A stretch of 64,000 nt of DNA, taken from Cenococcum geophilum 1.58. Its lineage: Eukaryota; Ascomycota; Dothideomycetes; Gloniales; Gloniaceae. The notes beneath the pieces were generated by a model. That model was given only the letters and a program-made list of their open reading frames with translations. It searched no databases and was not told where the DNA came from. The stretch spans positions 1,493,813 through 1,557,812 of the forward strand of contig KV748197.1 of NCBI GenBank assembly GCA_001692895.1. Reading direction: 5' to 3'. Position numbers and translations under genes: made by a program. This document shows positions 45,842-58,770 of the stretch, piece after piece (position 1 is the stretch's first letter; each line of letters begins with the position of its first letter).

Positions 45842-48800
45842 CTCCCCCATGCTGACGACGCTCTTCTCGTCTGCTCGTCTGTTTCCTAAATAGGCAATTA
45901 TAAAGCTATTCCCAAATACCTTGCAAGCGCCATTTGGCCTACGTACGGAGGGAAAACCTATAGTAGGCGAAAAACCTCTGTTACTTGCTCCGTTAGCTAT
46001 CGATTCCTAGCGTTACACAGTGCTTTATAAATTGGTTGATTAGTAGCTGTTTCGTGAGCATATCTCTAGGTTAATCTTTACCTAGTATATGTACCACTTC
46101 TAGTCAACCTCGCTGAACTATGTTATTTCATACGAAGAGGTATCAAGTCTCAATATGCTTGGCTTTCTAGTGGTGTTTCGTGTCGTACAAAAGGTCAACT
46201 ATACCCTTATTGTCGCAATAGAGGGTAGGGATAAAAGGGTTGTCGTCATCATCTCTCTCCCCTAGATCTCTCGTCAACTTCTTAAGCCATACTACTAACC
46301 TTGCTCCTTCCAATGCCGCCATAATCTCTGCTTCTATTAAGCTTAATACCGTTAACTTTTGCCTTTAAGCCGTCCAGATTACCGCTCCCCTATAGCGCAT
46401 AACTGCTATGCCTTAGAATAATATCTGATTATGTTCTGTTCCCCACATAGCGTTAGTAAAGATACTGTAGCTAGTAGGTAGGTTAGTCAACGTAAGCTTA
46501 TATAGAGGAAGGTAAACTGCTCGGCTTAAGTAGGTAATTCCTATTTTAAGCGTACCGTTTAGGTATCGTAGTAGCTGCTTACTTAAGCGGTAATGTAATT
46601 CTCCTAATGCTGCTATAAACCTAGCTAGCTAACTAATAGTATAGCTAGTATTAGGACGTGTGCAATTTAAGAGGTAGATTGTAGACCTAATAATTTATTA
46701 GTAGACTGTCGCATCGTTATACTTAAGGAGGCTTTTGATATTAGGCTTTAGAACAGTACCTATTGGTATTAGTAGCTTAGCCGGATTACAGTTATCCATT
46801 TTTAGCCGTTTGAGTAGCTTCTTAATATACATCATCTAATATAGCTTAAGGGTTTGGTTCGTACGGTCTTAATAGATTTAGAAGCCTATAAATACCTCTA
46901 TAGGACCTAGGTCTTTGCATCTCCATTCTCTTAAAATTCTTATCTTTATAATATTAAGGTGTCTACACTTTCCTGCGATTAGTATATTATTAACGAATAA
47001 TAAAATATACACTTTATTTCCTATAAAGAGATTGGGGTTAGCGTTAGCTAATATTAAACCTATACTTTTAAAGAACTTCTTAACTATCTAAAACCATTCT
47101 CTTAGTGCCTACTTTAGGCCGTAAAGTAACTTATTTAGCTTTAAGTAAGCGTCTTTTACCTCCTTAAGGTTAGGCTTAAAGTCTCTTAATAGGTTAGAAA
47201 TCTGTATATAAATCTATTCTTATAACGGCGGGTTTAAGAATACAGTTTTAACGTTAATATAGTTAAGTTCAAGGTCTTCTGCTGCCACCTTTGCTATTAG
47301 GAACCTAAAGGTGTTATATTATATAACAGACGTAAATATCTCAAAATAGTTAATATTGGGAGTTTGCTTGTCTCCCTTAGCGTTATACTTGTGCTTTAGA
47401 ACTAGCTTACTTAGAAGTAACAACCTTCCTTTTAGTACTCTCCCCCTTATAATAGTATAGGTGTACATTCTCTTAAGAGAGAGAAATTCTTTAAAGATAG
47501 CTTTTATTTAGCTAGGAGCGTCCTCCCTTAAGGCCTAATCTAGCTTAATAGCATTAAATGGTGCTGTAGGTGCTTCTAAGGAGGTAGTGTTCTTAGCTTC
47601 TAGGTGGATAGCTTTTATAGCTATTACTAACTAAACCACTATATTATTAAAAATCCTTATATTTAGTAACCTTCTAAACCTTATTCTCTGCGTATAAGGA
47701 ATGCGTATTAATATACTTTATATAGGCGTCCCACCCTAAGCATTACCTTATAGATTTAAGCGTCCTACTTAATCTTAACCTGGGCTTCCTACTTAATTTA
47801 AGTGGCCCACTCGGTTACTATCTAGCCTATTTATAGTTCTTGCAACTAGAGTCTCTATCAGCGTATTTAAGGTAGTAGGGGGAGGTATAGGTTAGTTCGG
47901 AGCTTAGCTTGTAGTGTAATTTAAGTGTCCCACTTAATCTTAACCTAGGCTTCCTACTTAATTAGAGCGGCCCACTTAGTTACTATATCTTATAGCTTAA
48001 CTTATAATATACACCTAACGTGCTCTATAAGGGAACCTATACTTATTTACTTTAGCATCTCTAAAGAGCTTAATTGCTTACGTATATAGGTTTATTATCT
48101 TAAATTAACTACTCCCTTTTAACCCCATAAAAACGTAGTTAAGTTTCATCCTTAAATTATACTTCCTAGGGTGTTTCTTAAGCGTATTAATTAGGTTAGT
48201 ATAACACCTAAAGATAACTAGATTCTTAAGGTTAGGGACTTATTAGGTATATACCTCGTAGGGTATAATAGCACCACTATGCTCGTCGTTAAGTAGAAGT
48301 GCTAAGGTCGGTATTTAATTCTTAATCCAGACGGCGTGCTTAACTACGTAGCACTAGAGCTCTACTAGTACATTTCCTTAAAATAGCAGTAACCTTATTT
48401 TATAGTCGACTATATAGATCGCGCGCTCAATTACGCTATTATAAAAGTACTTATATAGCGGATAAGGTTTAAAATCAATACCCTAAGATATTAATTCGTC
48501 TTAAAGTCTGCGGCCGAACTCCCCCTTTTTATTATCCGCTCGAATCTAGACAGCTCTATTACCAGTAAATCTCTCTACCCTTACAATAATCTCTTTAATA
48601 TATAGTAGTACCTCTTTAGTTTAGAGGGTTTTAAGAGAAATAACCTAGGTGTAGCGTGTGGCGTTATTTAGGGCTAGGAGGTAGTAGTTATAACCTCTAA
48701 TTAATATACCGATTCGTCCTATAGTATCTAGGTATAGCCCTTAACTAGGTATCTTCTCGCGCTTAGCCATCTTCTTACTTAGTATTTCTCGCATCTTGCC

Positions 48801-50371
48801 AGCTAGATAAGCTTCGCATATACTTTTACTAACGGGTACTACTCTCTTCCTAAGCCTTATACCTAGTAAGGAGTGCTATAGCTTAAATAGATTACTGTAA
48901 TTCGTATATCCAGTTCGGCGATGCCATAAGTCAGCATCTATTTTATCAAGATTTGGTTATAAATTATATACTTCCGCCGTCGCATTAAGTACTTCCTAAT
49001 GCTCTTATAGTACGTAGAGGTTATTCTTCGTAATAGCCTTAAATGTTACGCCTAATTTATGCTTGCCAGTAGCTTAATCGTCTAGGTTAAATGTAATTAA
49101 GTAGCCTTCCTAAGTAAGGGTCCTTACTAAGATCAGCTTAATTGTCTTAAACAAAGGTACAAGCCAGACGTCTTTTAGCTTTAGGGTACCAATTTAAGCT
49201 TAGCCATAGCCTATAGCAGGGACAACAATCCTATTCGCAGTATAGACCTATTAAGGCGTATTCCATCTCTTCAAATATATTAGGTCTAATTAGTTACTAG
49301 TAAAGTACTTAGTTACACCTAAGTTAAGAGCCTAAGCTAAAGACGTCGTTATAAGCATAGCACGTTTAGGGTCAGGGTTAGGGTTAAGGTAGATTAAATC
49401 GCTATCGAATTCGTCCTTAGCTATTACTACATTCCCTACTTCCTCTACCTTAGAAGCTCCTTAATCTGTCTTCCTGGCGTTATTAAATTGGAATTGCTTA
49501 AGTAGGGGACAGTCTTTCTGGTAGTAACCTTTTTAATAACATACTCTGCACTCGTCTCTTTCTAGTTATCTTAGCTCTTTAGTTACTTAAGACGACAAGC
49601 TATAACGCAATAAGGAATAATTAAATCTACTAGCATAACCTCTGCCCCTTATTTAACCTCAACCTTAGTTTCCCCTTCTCCCCCTAGGTTCGTCTTTCCT
49701 CTTATATACAAGTACTGCGGTCTATACTTATATAGGAAGAGCAGTCTCTTACTCCTAAAGAAGGGTAATGCAGCTCTTAAGGTCTTATTTATCTCATAGG
49801 CACTAGGTCTTCACATTCTGCCAGGTAACATCGCTCGGGAGGGCTAAGAGAAGCTGCTCTTTAATATCGTCATTAGTAAGTGCTTAAGGCGTTAAGGCTA
49901 GATTAATCTTAAATTGATTAAGTATACGGAGGAACTTAACAATTTATATCTTTATAGGGTCAAATATAGTGCTATAGAACTCCCTGCGAAGTCTAGAGAT
50001 ATAGACCTCGTTATTAGCCTTATTAAACTTCTTTATTCCTTCCTACATTCCCTAAATATTATACTCCTTTATTATTATTCGCATTTCTTCCTAACAATCG
50101 TCTCTAATTAAATTATAAATAATCTTATTTGCTTCTCCTCGTCTTCTTCTTCCGTTAGTTAAATTAACTTAATTTAGGTCCTCTGTACTAGTAATAAAAT
50201 CCTAGCCCTCTAATATAATTAGGGCTGCCTCGCAGGTGCGCTCCCAGTCTGCAAAGTTGTCTCTATTAAAAATAACGATTTTACCAGCCTTATAATCGTA
50301 TGTAGGTGGCGTTATAGTTAAGGTAGATAAGGTCATTTTCAGCGTCAATTTTTCGAGTTAGGAGAGGTATC

Positions 50372-50390
50372 GCTACCTGGGCTCATAACC
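50372..50390 (-). other. Primer-binding site matching the initiator tRNA-Met anticodon arm
   Basis: Directly inside the 5' LTR, the plus strand reads CTACCTGGGCTCATAACC. The GGGCTCATAACC part matches the eukaryotic initiator tRNA-Met anticodon stem-loop (CAT anticodon). Copia elements that prime from a half-tRNA use this site rather than the tRNA 3' end. Confidence 0.75.
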
Positions 50391-50585
50391 TGTTGGAATT
50401 ACAAGGTTATAAGGTCATAGTAAAGGTCTCTTGAGGGTCTAATTAATAATAGAGATGACGCAGACGATGAATATTAATTAATTCGTGATGTAGTAGATGC
50501 GGTTAATGTCTATATAGATTGCATGCGGACTTCGTCCTCGCAATGTGTCTAGAGCTTAGTCAGCACCTCTCGCTTAATTCTGACA
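50391..50585 (-). repeat. Right LTR of the second copia
   Basis: 195 bp. It carries TAATTAATAATAG where the partner has TAATTGATGATAG, a RIP-type difference. Confidence 0.9.
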
Positions 50586-50590
50586 GCGTG

Positions 50591-51600
50591 GGCGTAAGCG
50601 TTTAGCGTTGGTATTTACTGCGCGGCTTGGCGGTGCAGAGGTAGAATTAAGGCCTCTACGGCGACGAATTCCTCTTAATATCGCGCGTGTACGGGGAGCT
50701 GGGGGTCTCATAACTTATAGAGTAGGCTTTTCTCTATAATTTGGTGTAATTTTTATATTAACAGGTATTGTGGGAGGGTAGATTAATTTTGTTAAAGTTA
50801 ATAAGATCTTCTTATATAACCCGTGTTTAGGTTTTCTAACATGCGGAACGTTAGTCCCCTAACGTAAATTTTGACCCGAGTTTATAACCCAAAGCTTTAA
50901 CTTAGAGCTTTATTATATAGACTTTAATTAATATATATAGAGATAAGGTTTTCCAGGGGGAGACCCCCTGGGACCCCCCTATATAGAGCTTTTGCTTAAT
51001 TTAGAAGTAGTAGTAAGATTAAGGCGCCTTAGTTACCACTAGGTAAGGATCTACTGCAGTAACTAAGGCACCCTACTTGAGCTAGGCTTAAAGATTATAT
51101 TGGTCACGAATATAGCATATATTTGGACTGCAGAGCTTTAATGCAGAGCCCTCTACGTAGGATATAATATAGTAGATTATGATTTTAATTTAAAGCTTTA
51201 TATACTAAATATTTTTAATACCTAATACTATTAACCATGTCATTACCCACCTAGTTCGGACGTACGACGACGCAATGGCTCGGCGATAACACAATAGCTC
51301 GGCGCCGAGTAATGGGAGGGAGGGGAGAGAGGGGAGGAGATTAGGGGTGGCTTGGCCACTGTAAGAAGGTCGTAATATTAGTATGGTGTTAAACTTTAAA
51401 AATTATGTCCCAGGAGCTTAATCGACAACCCCTATATAAAACGTTAACAATATTTAATTGCAGAGCTTTAAACCGGTAGATATCTTAGAAATGCCTATTA
51501 TAAGTAGCTCCGAGTGCAAAATCTAGAATATTTAGTAGTGGTGTGAGTATAGGATGGGGGTGCATATTTGCGTTCCCAAATGTCATCACATAACGCAATT
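50591..51600. other. AT-rich region with a perfect hairpin, no gene seen
   Basis: Mostly decayed DNA. CCAGGGGG-AGA-CCCCCTGG at 50953-50971 is a perfect 8-bp-stem hairpin in an otherwise AT-rich context. A short GC-richer stretch with GCTCGGCG repeats lies at 51270-51320. An open frame at 51498-51683 overlaps the tandem array and is not supported as a gene. Confidence 0.5.
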
Positions 51601-51604
51601 TTTG

Positions 51605-52640
51605 GGTAACAAAAACCAGCCATTAACGTTGCTCGACTGACACCTACCAGAGGCTTATCCGTCCTTCCTGTCTTCTCTCTCACCCGTCTCCTTATTAGAT
51701 GCTATCTATATTACCACATTAACTAATAGATCCCTTAGTGGGGACTAAGGAGGAGTATTAGAGCACCTCTAGCTTTTATAAAGAAGAAGAAAAGAAGAGA
51801 GGAAGGTATAAAGGGAGTATTTATAGACGGGAGGAGGCCTACAAGCACAGGAGATTAGACAGCCATAATATAGCCATTAATATTACTCGACTGACACATA
51901 CCGGAGGCTCCTTCGTCCTTCCTGTCTTTTCTCTCGCCCGTCTCCTCGTCCAATACTATTTATACCACTACGTTAACCAATAAATCCCTTAGTGGGGACT
52001 AAGGAGGAGTATTAGAGCACCTCCAGCTCTTATAAGGAAGAAGAAAAGAAGAAAGGAAGGTATAAAGGAGGGAGTATTTATAAATAGGAGGAGGCCTATA
52101 AATGGGAGATTAGGCAGCTATAATATAGACATTAATATTGCTTAACTAATATCTATTAGACGCCCCTTTGTCCTTCCTATCTCCTCTCTTACCCGTCTCC
52201 TCGTCAGATACTATCTATATCGCTATATTAACTAATAGATCCCTTAGTAGGGACTAGGGAGAAGTATTAGAGCACCTCTAGCTCTTATAAAAAAGAAGAA
52301 AAGAAGAGAGAAAGGTATAAAGGAGGGAGTATTTATAGATAGGAGGAGGCCTACAAGTATAGAAGATTAGGCAGCTATAATATAGCTAGTAATGTTGCTT
52401 AACTAATATATACCAGAGGCTCCTTTATCCTTCCTATTCTCTCTTACCCGTCTTATTATCTAATGCTATTTATATTACTACGTCAACTAATAGATCCCTT
52501 AGTAGGGACTAGGAAGGGGTATTAGAGCACCTCTAGCTCTTATAAGGAAGAAGAAAGAAGAAGAGAGGAAGGTATAAAGGAGGGAGTATTTATAGACAAG
52601 AGGAGGCCCTATAAGTACGTGATTTGGTAAGTACTAATAG
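51605..52640. repeat. Four tandem units of about 252-257 bp
   Basis: Unit starts (the GACAC / AATAT position) fall at 51641, 51893, 52148 and 52405. Each unit has a pyrimidine block (CCTTCCTGTCTTCTCTCTCACC), the phrase GATCCCTTAGTGGGGACTAAGG with a CCTTAGT/ACTAAGG inverted pair, and a purine block (GAAGAAGAAAAGAAG) able to pair with the pyrimidine block. Decay increases from the first unit to the third and fourth. No coding capacity. Confidence 0.85.
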
Positions 52641-52942
52641 CATAAGATTCTTGTACAAGATGGGCTTAATGTAAGGGTTATTTTGGCCCTTACTCGGCTG
52701 CATCGCCTAGGGGCTCTTAGGGGTCGCCAAGGCTAGCCTTCGGCTAGCCCTTGGCATCTCCTTATAAGCACCTCAGGCTTGCAGCCCTTCCCTCCTCATC
52801 GGTTCGTCTCTCCGTACGAGGCTATTGCCTACTCTTTACCATATCGTCCTCTTCCATCGACTCCCTATGTGACTCATGCTCGGCTTGCCTGCTCCCTACC
52901 GTACACCCTGGCAATACTGCCTTACACTTAATTACTTACTAA
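52641..52942. other. GC-normal pocket with a GGCTAGCC palindrome pair
   Basis: About 270 bp free of RIP-type composition between AT-rich repeats. It contains GGCTAGCC-TTC-GGCTAGCC within a longer CCAAG...CTTGG stem (about 52727-52755). A 63-codon open frame (52751-52942) is unrecognised. It may be the end of a mobile element or an isolated unique remnant. Confidence 0.4.
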
Positions 52943-53700
52943 AATATAGGGTATCTCTATTACTATAGTAGCTACTATAGTAGTAAAGACGCCTTAAATA
53001 TTTAATGTAACTAACTACTAAGGCTGTCGATAAGTAAAAGGTAGGCTACTAATATAGTGCAAATGATATAGTTATTAATATCGTTTATAGCCTGTTTTTG
53101 CTTCTAGTATATACGTAAATCGTTCTTATATTTGGCGTAGAGCTAGTTATAGGCAGTAAGCTAGTTTAGGTCTAGCTTTGCTATTAATATAGCTGTGGGT
53201 AGTATGTCCCTTAGTGTAGGCCGACTTAGTAGTTCTAGCTTTAGAAGATTGTCTTTCTTCTTAAATAGGTCAATATACTGCTATACCTTATTAGTTTTAG
53301 CTGTGTCTTAAATAATAAAGAACTATTAAATCCAATTAGATGGCTTATTAAGGATAAGATTAATTTTTAATTTAGTAAAGGTCGTTATTTTTAGAATTTA
53401 ATAGGTTAGGAAGAGTCTAGGTTAGGGTCTAGCTAGCATCTTAGTAGAACCTTATTTAGACGTTCCGAACTTTTAATTTAATTCGTTAGTTCGTTTGTTA
53501 GTTGGATTTTGTTATAGGGAGCGTAATTAATAACCCCTACTAACAGCTCTAACTACGTCTAATTTTTAATTTATAAATCGGTAGATTTATAGGTAATAGT
53601 TATTATAAGTAGCTCTAGGTGCAGTATATATAAAATCTTAACTATAGTATAGAGAAGTCGTGGCTGCTAATATGCGGTCCTAGTAGTATATATTCTTAGA
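52943..53700. other. AT-rich decayed DNA, possibly the Helitron 3' flank
   Basis: No recognisable reading frame. It lies downstream of the minus-strand helicase. I could not place a Helitron CTRR end or terminal hairpin with confidence. Confidence 0.4.
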
Positions 53701-54049
53701 GGTTACGTAACTCCTTATATAAGCAACATTCCCGCCCTTTAAAAAAAACTTAAAAAATTCTAAAAATTAATTAACGCTATAGACAGTAGCAATATTGATC
53801 TGGTAATACTACCAATTCTCCCTATATACTATTATATATATATCTAATAGCTCTAGAAGCGGTAAGAAGGTAGGACGGATAGGGGAGTTAAAATTTAGAA
53901 AATTAGATTTCGTAGTTAAGCTATTTAAAAAACTAGAAAACTAAGACGAATGCTATATTCTCTACTTACCTCCAAGCTAGTATATAATTTCCTATTTAGG
54001 AAAAGTCGTTTATAAGTAGTTACTACTACCTCCGTATAAAATAATCTTA

Positions 54050-55350
54050 TTATACCTTTTTAGTCTTACTTATAGATAACTAAAATTGTTTTATATTAAA
54101 CCTACGTTTAAACATAAGCCCTAAAAGCTTCTTAACTTGTAAGATTGCTACATAGGTTAGCCTAGCTGTCTTATCCTTTTCCTTAATATCTAGAACCACC
54201 TGGTTAAGTATTAGGCCCTAGCTTTTATATATAGTAAGAGCAAAAGCTAAAGTAATTAGAAATTAACGCCGTAAGTAAGAGCCTTTTATACCCTCCTATT
54301 TACGAAGTACGGAAAATATAGGGATAACTTTCTTATTATCCTGCCGAGTAAATAGGGCAGGTCCGTTGTACCTATCTACTATAATTAGTAGTAACTAAGG
54401 CTAATCCTTTTTAATATCCGCGTGTCCCTTCTATATAACATCTTTAACTGTACTAGTAATACCATTTACTAAGCCTAGTTTAACCCAGATATTCTATATT
54501 AGTATTACTTTCGCGCTAATATATAGGGCTAGATTCTCTATAGTATCGCACTAATTAGAAGTAACTTTTTGTGTACCTATACTAGTGTTAACTAACTTAA
54601 TAGCCACTACTGGCTATAAAAGGTCGCGAAGCCGAATAGTGTTATATTTACCTATAGCAGCGCGTATGCTATATAGTTAAATTGCGTTATTAAAGCCCGC
54701 AACCTTATTGGTAGATAGGCCCTGCTTATACCTAGTTAAAAGAAGCTTCTAGGTTAATTTACTTATAAAATTACTACGTAGCTCTATAAGGGCGGTCCTA
54801 AATATAGAGCTCTTAGCGTTATTACTACCCTGCCGCATAACTTAATCTAGGACAGCTATTTAGTTAATCGCCTTATAGGCTCCCTTTCTATAGCTAGCGA
54901 GCTCTAACGGCCTAGTAGGTAGATTACTGTATAAGGCCGCCTAACCTATAGGGGGAAGCTAATGGAAATTGCCTACTAGTAAGATGTTTAAGCCTTTAAA
55001 ATAGTTGTTATTATACGCAGAGTAGATCTGACGGAGGCGGTAATTAATTTAGGCTAGATATACTTGCCTAATTATAGATTTCTTATTAAGGATAAGATAG
55101 TAAATATCCTTAAAAGCTTATTATAGAGGCGTAAGGCTAGTAGTAGGCAATTTCTTAAACGGATAGTTCACCGGCAACCTTAATAGATCGTATATAGTTC
55201 TGCCGTTAATACTAAAGGCAGCTACCCTAGTAGGGGCAGCTTAAGCTAATAGCGATGGCTTACTATTAGCCCTTGCTATATTATAGAGCGTAGTAAAGAG
55301 GATAGTAATAAGATGCGATTTAACGGTTCCTGCCTCTTTATTAACATTAA
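54050..55350 (-). pseudogene. Helitron Pif1-like helicase domain remnant
   Basis: Recognisable in order on the minus strand: Walker A as EAGTVKSHLI (family GTGKS, so the glycine before Lys is changed to Val; about 55340-55310), a Walker B-like YLILNKKS (family LDE), GNFHQLPPIG (family GDFHQLPP; about 54970) and, near the end, a KSxGLxLxQVVLDI motif followed by TYVAI (about 54190-54140). These are signature motifs of the Pif1/RecD helicase of Helitrons. In-frame stops are frequent. Confidence 0.8.
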
Positions 55351-56779
55351 TCCGCAATAGGGGGGGGCTAAGGCCTACTTAGATCTGCCTATAGTAATTA
55401 ACTATAATATTATAGATATAACGCTAACCTAGTTATAAAGAGGACGGAGTTATTATTTAGGATAGGCGGCTTTACGGTAGAGGCTATAGCCGTACTTCCT
55501 GCTAATAAGTCCTCTTATTAAGCTTTGGGTACGTACCCTAATACGTACTCTAGTTATAGTTATAATTAAGCTCCCTATTACTAAGCCTGTTAAAATCCTT
55601 AAGTTTAACTTTATTAGTATTTTAAATGCGGGTATATAGGGCCTTAAAGAACTAATATAGCTCTAAGTTGTCTGCGAAATCGCCCTTAAACTTATTAATA
55701 TTATTAGTAGTTTTGTAACCTTCCTCTAGTTTCTAATTATAGAAGTAGTTAGGTAGGTGCTAATAAGAGTTAATGTAAGCCTAATAGAAAGCCATATAAT
55801 TAGGGGCCCAAATCTATTAGTATAAGTAGCTACTTCCTTATACTCCCTTTATGGGTAATAAAGAATAAGCTTTATACGGTAGAACTTAGGATACTATAGA
55901 TAGGAATAATCGCCGTTATATTACGGAAAGTATAATATAACTTAAGGCCTTGCTCTTAGCCGACCCTTATAAATAGAGTAATTAAAATAGAATAAAAAAT
56001 CGAGGAAAGTAACGTCCTCTACCCTATTTAGGCGGCGCTTATATTTCTTATAGTTAGACAGTCCGCACCCTCTTAGTTGCCTATTATTAAGCTTATATAT
56101 AGCGCTTTAATTATCCTCCTAGTAGTAGTCTAAAGTTATTATATTCCTAGAGCCTTTATAAAGGGGAATGTTAAGAAGTAGATAGTATACCTCCTATACT
56201 AACTAATCGTATTTAGTAATAAGCTTATTTATAAACCTAACCACGACCGAACTAAAGGTATAAAGGCTATTAGCGTATAGCTGTACTAATTAGAGTAACT
56301 CCTAGTAGGAAGTTAACTTCTTCTCTTCCTTACTGTAATATTTGGCTATATAGTTAACTATTATTAATATACTTATAGCGGGTAACGTATTAATATTCGC
56401 TATCTATGCTAATATTATAGCTATATTGTAACCATTAAAAAGCTTATTATTACGCTATAGACAGGACGTCTAGTAATATGGATTTTAATCCTTTAATACA
56501 GCAGCCTTATTATAGAGAGACCGTAGAAAATAGAAGCGGCACTTCTTTGCTCTAGTAGAGCATTTCTTTAATCTTAAGCAGTAAGATTTGGTGCAATTAC
56601 GGTGCTGTTAAAATTAATTAAGGTAGGTAGTAAGAAGCTTACTAGTATTAAGCTGTTCTTTATAGCTAAGAGTAGAAGGATATTAGAGATTAAAAGGCCT
56701 AGATTAATTAGGATTAATTACGGATATAAAAGTAGCCTAGTACTTAGTAAAAGCCGCCCTTAATTTAATAGCTGACGGA

Positions 56780-57420
56780 TCTGGCCTTAGGGCTGTTAAA
56801 CTCTATAAAAAGCAATATATATAGCCGCTACTTTATACCTACCACTTATATTAAGACTAAAAGTTAGTGCTATTAAATAGGTCTATAAGCACGTACTTCC
56901 TAAATAGATTAAAGCGGCGATATAGCTAGTAAGCAGCAATATACGGATTATTATTAAGATTCTAAGAAGTAATCTAGTAGCGCTAAGCCTTATTAGCAGC
57001 CTTATATTCATTAAATAGAGGCACATAAAAGTGTAGATTATGCCAATATAGATTAGTAGCGCTAAGTGTAAAGAATAGAGACCCGCTCTTAATATTCTTA
57101 GCATAAGCTATAAGCTTATTTCTCTTCTGCCTCTAGTAAGGTCTTATACCCTTAAGGTTCCGTATATACTATATAATCTTATTTAGCAACTAGCTACCCC
57201 TATTACCATTTATAACATTACTAAGCTTATCTAAAGATAGACTATTTTTATTTAATTGGCCGCAAAGGAAACGGGTAGCGGTAAGGGCTTACTCTCTTAT
57301 AATCCGATTAAACACATAGTAGCGAAATAAGGGGTGGCGGCTAAACCGACCGTCCTAATACTTAAGTATATACTTAGCGTACGTAGCTAGGGTAACCGTA
57401 CGGCTTTATGGCATGTTAAA
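56780..57420 (-). pseudogene. Helitron Rep (HUH endonuclease) region remnant
   Basis: Minus-strand translation shows FFTLSATDLYWHNLH, then NNPYIAAYYIAALF and a Q/W-rich segment with SSGYIY, matching the Rep region around the HxH and paired-tyrosine motifs. The HVHG site is altered to a Y-containing form, consistent with C-to-T damage. The 73-codon open frame at 56883-57104 lies here in another frame. Confidence 0.7.
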
Positions 57421-58770
57421 ATCGGCTTTACCATAAGGAAATAGAGTAGGAAAGGCGCCGCGCATAATAAAACTAGCTAATCGCTTAGAGAGAGGTGTTT
57501 ATTATATAGTAGGAACCTCTAGGCCCGCTTATAGGTTTTATTAGTATTAAACCTTACGACCTAAAAGCTCTAATTTACTAAGGTTAGGCACTAGATTAGG
57601 AACTAAAGTATTTAGTATATTATTATTAAATTCGCCGTCTAGTATATTACTACTAAGCTCGGTAGATAGAGGATTAATAGTAGGAGGACGTTATATAGGA
57701 GTAGTAGGGTAAGCCATCGGGCCACTAGAATTAGACTCTAACTTATTAATATAAGGTAGCTAATCTAATATAGAGCTATTTTTAGGTAAGCTAGTAAGCC
57801 AGGTGCTATATATTTTAACGTTATAATAATTAGAATAATTGACCTTTAGAAAGTAAAGCTACTATACTATAGTAGAGCGCCTTATAGTATACCGCTTAGT
57901 AAACTACTAACCTAGGTATTTACTACCCTCTACTACCATAGGCCTCACAACTAGTATATTAAGTTTAGTAGGTAGCCGTAGTAGCTGCCTCTAAGTCTTT
58001 AGTATGTTCTGGCTAAAGTAGTAGACGTAGCCAGTATAGTAATGTTGCTAGCCGCGTATATATATAACTTATAGATAAACGTATACGCGCGTAATTAGAA
58101 GCTCCTCTACCGCGGTAAGTATAGGTAGGAAGCTAGGAATAGGCCCTAGATTAAGCCCGTTGCTTTTACCAAATAGGGGAAAAAGGGTTAGATATTTAAG
58201 GCTATCGGCGTCCTTAATATAGGCTTTATATATACCTATATTATTACCCTTTATAGCTAGACCTATTTAGAACCACCGCTCCTTATAATAACTGCACGTC
58301 TCTATATATTTAGCCTATAGTATACTCCTAAACTTCTTAATTCGCTCCCAATTAACAGCCGAAATAAGTAGTGATATAGCCGTAGTCGGAGCTTGCCGCG
58401 AGAAAGGTGGTATTGGTGGTAGGGTAGGTATTAGTGGTAGAGTAGGCATAGGAGCTAGTTCCGGCAAGGACGTATTTAGGCCATTTAGGGTGCCTCTTCT
58501 GCTATATAAAGCTTTATCTATAGTATATAGCGGAGGAGTAGGCGAGTAAGCTTTACCCTACTAATTAAGAATGCGGTGCTCCCGTTATATTGCCCTAATT
58601 ATCTTCCGCCGTTAAGCTATTTTAGGAGTATCTTGGCTATTCTGGCCGCGAGGTAGGAAGGCATTCTTAGGGTCATTTTCGGGTTAAGTAGTTCGCTAGC
58701 GCCTTATAGAATAATTCTTAGTAGTAGGCCCTAGCCCTATAAGAGCTTTCCGCTTTCTTAAACTAGATAT

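Larger units (their letters stand above)
45647..50585 (-). mobile_element. Complete Ty1/copia element, second family
   Basis: 4939 bp with two 195-bp LTRs (45647-45841 and 50391-50585) and an exact duplication GCGTG (45642-45646 and 50586-50590). On the minus strand: a gag zinc knuckle CxxC-x4-H/Y-x4-C (about 49555-49510), the integrase zinc-binding region (about 48990-48780), the integrase core (about 48770-48150), reverse transcriptase (about 47650-46600) and RNase H ending near 46080 with a KAKHIE-type motif. TAA/TAG interruptions and one base change in the zinc-knuckle histidine show RIP; it is inactive. GGGGGAG before the 3' LTR is the polypurine tract. Confidence 0.9.
53700..58770 (-). 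mobile_element. RIP-decayed Helitron (Rep plus Pif1-type helicase)
   Basis: Minus-strand reading gives the Helitron order: an N-terminal Helitron-like region (about 58.6-57.9 kb), the Rep region (about 57.4-56.8 kb) and a Pif1-family helicase (about 55.35-54.05 kb). Helitrons move as single strands by rolling-circle replication and make no target duplication. Many stops and a damaged Walker A show that this copy is inactive. Both exact ends are unknown. Confidence 0.8.

Noticed and set aside
49366..49396. TTAGGG-like telomeric repeats
   Set aside because: Three imperfect TTAGGG-type units lie within the copia reading and correspond on the minus strand to an Asn-Pro-Asp-Pro stretch. There is no longer array, so it is not a telomere relic.
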